From: an uncultured Bacteroidales bacterium
GTDB taxonomy: Bacteria; Bacteroidota; Bacteroidia; Bacteroidales; Paludibacteraceae
Assembly (NCBI GenBank): GCA_902785605.1
Contig: CACZZL010000002.1
Coordinates: 1-64,000 of the forward strand
Length of the DNA stretch: 64,000 nucleotides
Direction: 5' to 3'
Position numbers and translations under genes: made by a program. Below, in pieces: positions 59,265-64,000 of the stretch. The notes under the pieces were generated by a model. That model searched no databases and was not told the origin of the DNA. It saw only the letters and a list, made by a program, of their open reading frames with translations. The stretch's first letter is position 1; every line of letters starts with the position of its first letter.

Positions 59265-61249
59265 CGTACGTTTTGTTTGGGCATCGGATAGTTCTGGATT
59301 ACTTCATAGTCCTGTCCGAGCAGGTTGTTGATTTCGATATTGGCCTTCAGCCACCAGTTGTTGATTCCCCATTCGCCATAGAGCGAGAGGTCATGGGTGT
59401 ACCAAGGCTGTACGTAGTTATAGATGATGTTCTCTTGCTGACCATAGCGTTCTCCGACATAGATGAAGGAATAATTGAGTCCATAGTGATCCCCGCGTTT
59501 GCTTTGCCAGTCCAAGCTGAGCACCGCGCTTCCGCTGTGCCACGGGATATACGGAATCTGATGGCCATAATAGGTGTCGTTGGGGTTTGTGACATCGATG
59601 GCGGTCTGATAGGTATAGTTCAACCGTGTGCGCAGTACAAAACGCATCGGAAGGAAGAACGACATATCGGCTTTTGCATCTACTCCATTGATTTTCACCG
59701 TTCCTAAGTTGAGCATCGTCCAACGGAACTGCTGTCCTTTCGGGTAGGCAATGATCTTGTCCGTCACGCGGTTGTAGTAATAGGAAGCCGACACATCGAT
59801 GTCGAATTGTTTGGTAGTCTTTCTGTATGCCAATTCCACCGAATGTTGCCGTGCTAACTCAGGTCGCAAGGAAGCATTTCCCATATCCGTATAGTAAAGA
59901 TCATTAAAGGTCGGATAGCGATAACTCTGCTTATAGAAAGCATTGATACTCAAATCAATTTTCGGATAGGGTCTGAAGGAGGCAAAGATTCCGGGTGTTA
60001 CACGAGGTGTATTGGCGTCTACTGCCGTCATCAGTACACTGGCTTGCACGCGCAGATATTCCTTGATATTGAAGGCTGTGGCAGCAGACAACCAATGACT
60101 ATGTCGTGTGAAGCGCTCATCGGTTAGACCGGTCACCAACTCATCTTTCTTAAGTGTATTGAACTGATAATCATACGCCAAAGACACGTCCCACCAGTTG
60201 AAGATTTGCACTTTGTTGGCCAAAGACAAATACAGTTCCTGCTGCAGATACTCGTTGTCGGAAGGCAACAAGCGCTCATCGTAATTCTTGTAATGGGTAT
60301 AATCATTGGCATATTTAAGCAGCACACGTGTACTCCAGCGATCAAACCACTCGTCCTGCCATTGTCCTTGCACGAAGGAGTTCCGGTCCCATAGGCGTTC
60401 ACCGTTTCGCCACACGTTGTTAACAATTGCCCCGGGAACACCTCGCTCCGAATAGTAGTTATATGCGTGCACGCGCCAGAAACCCGTTGTACGGTAGTAG
60501 TGGTGAAGTCCTAATTCAGTACGGACCGCATTGATATCTCCGTTTTGCCGCACCGCTGTGGTATCATAGGCCGTCTCACCGTTGGGTAACACACGTTTGT
60601 AGCGGAAGGGGTATTTACCATTGGAATAGACATATTCGGCATCGAAGGTAAGTGACATGTTTTCTGTCAGTTTGACATCGAATCCCACATTCGGATTAGC
60701 CAAAGCGAATGAGCCGAAACGCATCTGTGCATGCATATGCACTTTTTCGTTCGGGCGAAAATACGGTTTGCGGGTTGTCAGGTATACATTACCCGCCGAA
60801 CCAAACTCTCGTGCGGATTGGAAGATATCAGATTTCTGTCCATTGAAGAGCGCAATCTCCTCCATGTTATCCAGCGAATAGCGTCCCAGATCGACCTGGC
60901 CGTTCTGGGCGTTTCCTAACTGAATACCATTGTAATAGACCGCCGTATGTTGACTGCCCATCGAGCGCACATTAATGGTTTTGATACCACCTACTCCACC
61001 ATAATCTTTGAGTTGCACTCCGGAGAAATAACGCAATGCGTCTGCCACAGACAGAGCATTGAGCCGCTGTAATTCTTCTCCTTTGAGCGTCTGTGGGACA
61101 ATGACATCTTTGGTTAAGGCACGTGCTGTCACCTCCACTTCATCAATGTCGAATTGGCGCAACAACGAATCGCGCTCTGCCTCGCTTTGCGCGAAAACAG
61201 AGTGTGCACAGAGTGCCAAGATTAGTATGAGAGAATAGCGTCTTATCAT
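59240..61249 (-). CDS. btuB: TonB-dependent cobalamin receptor (BtuB-like)
   Basis: 669 residues. Signal peptide about 1-20. Plug domain about 40-150 (DVIVPQTLKGEELQRLNALSV, SGVQLKDYGGVGGIKTINVRSMG), then a 22-strand barrel ending in an aromatic (TLSIRY). No CarboxypepD-like N-terminal domain, so a classic BtuB/Fiu type and not a SusC. The cobalamin riboswitch directly upstream identifies the substrate. Imports B12 across the outer membrane using TonB energy, partnered by the BtuG-like lipoprotein. Confidence 0.93.
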   Translation of the reverse strand: MIRRYSLILILALCAHSVFAQSEAERDSLLRQFDIDEVEVTARALTKDVIVPQTLKGEELQRLNALSVADALRYFSGVQLKDYGGVGGIKTINVRSMGSQHTAVYYNGIQLGNAQNGQVDLGRYSLDNMEEIALFNGQKSDIFQSAREFGSAGNVYLTTRKPYFRPNEKVHMHAQMRFGSFALANPNVGFDVKLTENMSLTFDAEYVYSNGKYPFRYKRVLPNGETAYDTTAVRQNGDINAVRTELGLHHYYRTTGFWRVHAYNYYSERGVPGAIVNNVWRNGERLWDRNSFVQGQWQDEWFDRWSTRVLLKYANDYTHYKNYDERLLPSDNEYLQQELYLSLANKVQIFNWWDVSLAYDYQFNTLKKDELVTGLTDERFTRHSHWLSAATAFNIKEYLRVQASVLMTAVDANTPRVTPGIFASFRPYPKIDLSINAFYKQSYRYPTFNDLYYTDMGNASLRPELARQHSVELAYRKTTKQFDIDVSASYYYNRVTDKIIAYPKGQQFRWTMLNLGTVKINGVDAKADMSFFLPMRFVLRTRLNYTYQTAIDVTNPNDTYYGHQIPYIPWHSGSAVLSLDWQSKRGDHYGLNYSFIYVGERYGQQENIIYNYVQPWYTHDLSLYGEWGINNWWLKANIEINNLLGQDYEVIQNYPMPKQNVRCTLSIRY

Positions 61250-61284
61250 TGTTAGTCCTATTCCAGGAGGACCTTCAATAGCGC

Positions 61285-61370
61285 AAAGTGTAAGCGATCT
61301 GACTTAGACCCTTCGGTCATCACAGTTGCCGGTCAGTCCGGGATTCTCACCCGCGTTCTCTTACCTCTTT
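61285..61370 (-). promoter_or_regulatory. Cobalamin riboswitch
   Basis: On the minus strand: P1 AAAGAGGTAAG (61360-61370) pairs with CTTACACTTT (61285-61294); the aptamer core carries GGTGAGAATCCCGG, GGCAACTGTG and the B12-box-like AAGTCAGATCGC. A hairpin GGTCCT/AGGACT (about 61258-61277) lies between the aptamer and the btuB ATG, placed to mask translation. Should repress the B12 operon when adenosyl- or other cobalamin is bound. Confidence 0.93.
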
Positions 61371-61374
61371 ACGA

Positions 61375-62856
61375 TTATTTCTTTGCAGGGTCGGTTGTCA
61401 AATCTATTCCTAACTTCTTAAATGTTCTCCAGTCCACCTCTTTGAGCATCACGGTTGAGTGCGCCTGACATCCTTTGAGAAGCGGTAAGGTCTCCAATGC
61501 GCGACGGCAGTTCTCGTCTTGCAGCGAGAGAACCGAAAGTGCAACGAGAACCTCATCTGTATGCAAACGCGGGTTTTGGCCGTGGAGGTAACTGATCTTC
61601 GTCTGCTGAATCGGGCTGATGATCTGTTCCGGAATCAAGCGTACCGAATGATCGATGCCTGCCATCTCTTTCATGGCATTGAGCAACAAAGCAGCCGATG
61701 ATCCCAATAGGGGTCCTGCTTCCGCCGTGATGATTCGTCCGTCGGGCAGTTCAATAGCCGCTGCGTGAGCAAAAGCCCCGTCGTGTAGTGCGCCCGTCAA
61801 GGCTCGACGTTCGCGTGCCGCCACAGTCGTACGGCGATAGGCGGTGTTGATACCCACCTGTTGCTGTAACAAGGCCAGTTTCTTGATCTCCGCATCGTTG
61901 CACTTACCGTTGGCCAGATGGCACAAGGCTTGGAAATAACGGCGTATGATCTCCTGCTTGCTGGCCTCACGTACGGCATCATCATCACTGATGCAGAAAC
62001 CCACCATGTTCACGCCCATATCGGTCGGCGATTTATAGGGGCTCTTGCCGTAGATGGAAGTAAACAGCGCATCCAACACCGGATAAATCTCCACATCGCG
62101 GTTATAATTGACCGCCGTTTTGCCATATGCTTCCAAATGGAACGGATCAATCATGTTCACATCCTGCAGGTCCGCCGTAGCCGCTTCGTACGCCACATTG
62201 AGCGGGTGTTTGAGCGGTAAGTTCCACACCGGGAAGGTCTCGAACTTGGCATATCCCGCTTCGTGTCCGCGTGCGTGCTCATTGTATAACTGACTGAGGC
62301 ATACCGCCATTTTACCGCTACCTGGTCCCGGAGCTGTCACAATGACCAGCGGTTGTGTGGTCTCAATATAATCATTGCGTCCGAAGCCCTCCTCGCTGGA
62401 GATCAAATCCACGTTATGGGGATAGCCGTCAATGATATAATGATAATATACACGTATACCTTTGCGCTCCAAACGCTGGCGGTAGGCATCGGCCGAACGC
62501 TGTCCGGCATAGTGTGTTATTACAACCGAAGATACCATAAATCCGCGGTTTATAAACTCTTCGCGCAAGCGCAGCACGTCCTCATCATATGTAATACCCA
62601 GATCCTGACGCACCTTGTTGCGCTCGATATCTTCAGCAGAGATGACGATGACGATCTCCAGCGAGTCGCGCAACTGCGTCAACATACGCAACTTGCTATC
62701 GGGCATAAATCCCGGCAGCACACGACTGGCATGCATATCGTCAAACAATTTGCCGCCTAACTCCAAGTACAATTTATTACCAAACTGCGCGATACGCTCG
62801 CGAATATGCTCCGACTGAATACGGATATATTTGTCATTGTCAAACGCTGTAGCCAT
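61375..62856 (-). CDS. DUF1846 family protein
   Basis: 493 residues from ATG 62856; the open frame continues upstream but past the promoter. Family blocks: LYLELGGKLFDDMHASRVLPGFMPDSK, IVTAPGPGSGKMAVCLSQLYNEH (P-loop-like), and MGVNMVGFCISDDDAV. DUF1846 proteins are cytosolic and of unknown activity, related to P-loop enzymes by fold. Its mRNA is expected to be almost leaderless (about 5 nt). The riboswitch of the B12 operon begins 4 bp after its stop. Confidence 0.9.
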   Translation of the reverse strand: MATAFDNDKYIRIQSEHIRERIAQFGNKLYLELGGKLFDDMHASRVLPGFMPDSKLRMLTQLRDSLEIVIVISAEDIERNKVRQDLGITYDEDVLRLREEFINRGFMVSSVVITHYAGQRSADAYRQRLERKGIRVYYHYIIDGYPHNVDLISSEEGFGRNDYIETTQPLVIVTAPGPGSGKMAVCLSQLYNEHARGHEAGYAKFETFPVWNLPLKHPLNVAYEAATADLQDVNMIDPFHLEAYGKTAVNYNRDVEIYPVLDALFTSIYGKSPYKSPTDMGVNMVGFCISDDDAVREASKQEIIRRYFQALCHLANGKCNDAEIKKLALLQQQVGINTAYRRTTVAARERRALTGALHDGAFAHAAAIELPDGRIITAEAGPLLGSSAALLLNAMKEMAGIDHSVRLIPEQIISPIQQTKISYLHGQNPRLHTDEVLVALSVLSLQDENCRRALETLPLLKGCQAHSTVMLKEVDWRTFKKLGIDLTTDPAKK

Positions 62857-62864
62857 AACGGGTG

Positions 62865-62896
62865 CAAAGTTACTACTTTTTTTGCAAATATGCAAG
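62865..62896 (-). promoter_or_regulatory. Promoter of the DUF1846 gene
   Basis: Minus strand -33 CTTG 62893-62896, 20 bp, -7 TAACTTTG 62865-62872; ATG starts 9 bp beyond the -7. Confidence 0.85.
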
Positions 62897-62901
62897 AATA
62901 T

Positions 62902-62933
62902 TTTGCATATTTCGAAAAATTGTTGTACTTTTG
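62902..62933 (+). promoter_or_regulatory. Promoter of the RluA-family gene
   Basis: -33 TTTG 62902-62905 (TTTGCATATTTC), 20 bp, -7 TACTTTTG 62926-62933. Its -33 is 5 bp from the -33 of the divergent promoter, so the two polymerases cannot bind together. Confidence 0.85.
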
Positions 62934-62943
62934 TGGCAGAATT

Positions 62944-64000
62944 ATGGAAAAGGCCCTTCGCGCAGCCGTTGCAGACATATCTAATAAGGTACACGCGTAC
63001 ATGTGCGCGCACCCGGAAAGCGAGTTACACCGTCATGGTAAAATGTTCGGTGTGCTTGTGTATAAAGGTGATCGTTACTTAGCTGCCTTCTCTGCCAAGT
63101 TGGACGGCTCGTATTACCATGAGGGGTTTGTTCCACCGGTGTATGAGATGCCTACTCCACCTGTCGGAACTTCCAAAGCGGAATCCCAACGGTTGCAACG
63201 TCTGCTGTTTGCGCAATACAATTTTCTAAACGGCAAGGGAGAGAGCAAGAACCTCCTTGAAATCTTCAAAGAAGAAAAGCCTATTCTCTCTCCGGATGAA
63301 TGGTTTTCTGACAAAGGCGAAAGGCAAATGGCTAAAGGCGAAAGTTTTCCTCCGTCAGGAGCGGGTGAATGTTGTGCCCCCAAATTGCTACAATATGCTT
63401 TTTCACATGGTTTGGAGCCTATTGCATTAGCCGAGTTCTGGATAGGGGCGCCTTCTAAAACGGATATTCGGCGGGAAGGCGTGTTCTATGCTCCTTGTTC
63501 GGGCAAATGCGTACCTATTCTGAGACATATGCTGCAAGGGGCGGAGGTAACGGTTATCGGTGAAAGGCCAAAGGCTATCATTCAAAATCCTGATATTCTG
63601 TGTGAAGATGACTACCTTATGGTTGTCAATAAGCCTGCAGGGCTACTTTCTGTTCCCGGGAAGGGCGATGAACCATCGGTAGAAAGTTTGTTGGGAGCGA
63701 AAGCTGTTCATCGTCTTGACCAAGACACATCAGGACTCCTTGTTCTTGCCAAAACACCGGAAGTGTATAAGATCTTGCAAAGTTATTTCCAACGCCGTGA
63801 TATACTCAAGCGGTATGAGGCGATTTGTAAAGGTGAAAGGTTATCGGTTATAGGGGATAGTGAGGGCTTAATTTCCCTACCCTTGTTACCAAATCCATAT
63901 GACCGGCCGCGACAAATGGTGAACATGGAGCATGGAAAAGAGGCAATCACCCGTTATGTGATTCGGGAAAAGCGTTCAGACGGCCGTATATTGGTGGATT
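62944..64000 (+). CDS. RluA-family pseudouridine synthase, 3' truncated by the window
   Basis: 352 residues visible. An N-terminal extension of about 210 residues (KMFGVLVYKGDRYLAAFSAKLDG, GSYYHEGFVPPVYEMP) precedes the synthase part: EDDYLMVVNKPAGLLSVPG and the catalytic motif AVHRLDQDTSGLLVLAKT with the nucleophile Asp in HRLDQDTSG. The long form is found in Bacteroidetes and probably modifies rRNA. Three 28-bp heptamer arrays lie inside the frame and encode KGERQMAKGES, VIGERPKAI and KGERLSVIGDS. The C-terminus lies beyond the window. Confidence 0.9.
   Translation, partial: MEKALRAAVADISNKVHAYMCAHPESELHRHGKMFGVLVYKGDRYLAAFSAKLDGSYYHEGFVPPVYEMPTPPVGTSKAESQRLQRLLFAQYNFLNGKGESKNLLEIFKEEKPILSPDEWFSDKGERQMAKGESFPPSGAGECCAPKLLQYAFSHGLEPIALAEFWIGAPSKTDIRREGVFYAPCSGKCVPILRHMLQGAEVTVIGERPKAIIQNPDILCEDDYLMVVNKPAGLLSVPGKGDEPSVESLLGAKAVHRLDQDTSGLLVLAKTPEVYKILQSYFQRRDILKRYEAICKGERLSVIGDSEGLISLPLLPNPYDRPRQMVNMEHGKEAITRYVIREKRSDGRILVD
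63316..63343 (+). repeat. Intragenic heptamer array A
   Basis: GGCGAAA, GGCAAAT, GGCTAAA, GGCGAAA: four units, 28 bp, in the N-terminal extension. Confidence 0.85.
63552..63579 (+). repeat. Intragenic heptamer array B
   Basis: GGTTATC, GGTGAAA, GGCCAAA, GGCTATC: four units, 28 bp, just before the catalytic domain. Confidence 0.8.
63832..63859 (+). repeat. Intragenic heptamer array C
   Basis: GGTGAAA, GGTTATC, GGTTATA, GGGGATA: four units, 28 bp, inside the catalytic domain about 40 residues after the nucleophile. Confidence 0.8.

Overview
The window reads as a piece of a Bacteroidales (Bacteroidota) chromosome of roughly balanced GC. Evidence: nearly every isolated gene is preceded by the Bacteroidetes promoter pair (-33 TTTG, 20 bp, -7 TAnnTTTG); there are almost no Shine-Dalgarno sites; and the gene content is typical of the order (Na+-pumping methylmalonyl-CoA decarboxylase, V-type ATPase with a DUF2764 subunit, BtuG-type B12 lipoprotein, PCMD, DUF4465 and BspA-like surface proteins, SusA-like amylase). 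No phage, IS element or CRISPR array was seen.

Layout. 0-7 kb (+): end of an unknown gene, a TPR membrane protein, ribH, aspartokinase, a YitT transporter, then nucleotidyltransferase-galE-manA. 7-8.6 kb (-): rsmD and an anchored protein. 8.6-14.2 kb (+): an RSH (p)ppGpp synthetase without HD or ACT domain, recR, small membrane, HAD and GNAT proteins, an OmpA-family lipoprotein-like protein. 14.3-19.6 kb (+): methylmalonyl-CoA epimerase and decarboxylase subunits, then a histidine kinase whose 3' end overlaps ispE. 20.4-26.8 kb: a probable iron/haem locus (CcsA, di-haem oxidoreductase, imelysin, porin) divergent from a hemerythrin-LuxR regulator, plus a 48-residue Cys-motif ORF. 27-35 kb: XRE regulator, esterase/PCMD/GT4 group, AraC regulator, Lon. 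35-42 kb: hypothetical genes and a small glycan cassette bracketed by 200-bp repeats and hairpin modules. 42-51.5 kb (-): BspA-like protein, pfkA, fabD, the V-ATPase operon. 51.7-55.6 kb (+): tRNA-Gly(CCC), rnpB, YihY, GH13 amylase, CWC protein. 55.6-61.4 kb (-): B12 uptake operon behind a cobalamin riboswitch. 61.4-64 kb: DUF1846 and a divergent RluA-family enzyme.

How the parts fit: decarboxylation of methylmalonyl-CoA can export Na+, and the V-ATPase K subunit here carries the Na+-site residues, so the two operons could share a sodium circuit; methylmalonyl-CoA formation is classically B12-dependent, and a B12 import operon lies in the same window.

The most unusual signal is not a gene. 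At least 17 sites carry short degenerate tandem arrays whose unit is 7 bp (rarely 8), with a different word at each locus. Most bridge the stop codon of one gene and the start of the next. Others lie inside coding sequence: three in the RluA gene, one in the GT4 interdomain linker, and one forming the signal peptide of the BtuG-like lipoprotein. A second undescribed-looking family consists of hairpins with changing stems separated by a nearly constant linker (AAATGGACGA-like). All functions are inferred by reading; no database search was run.
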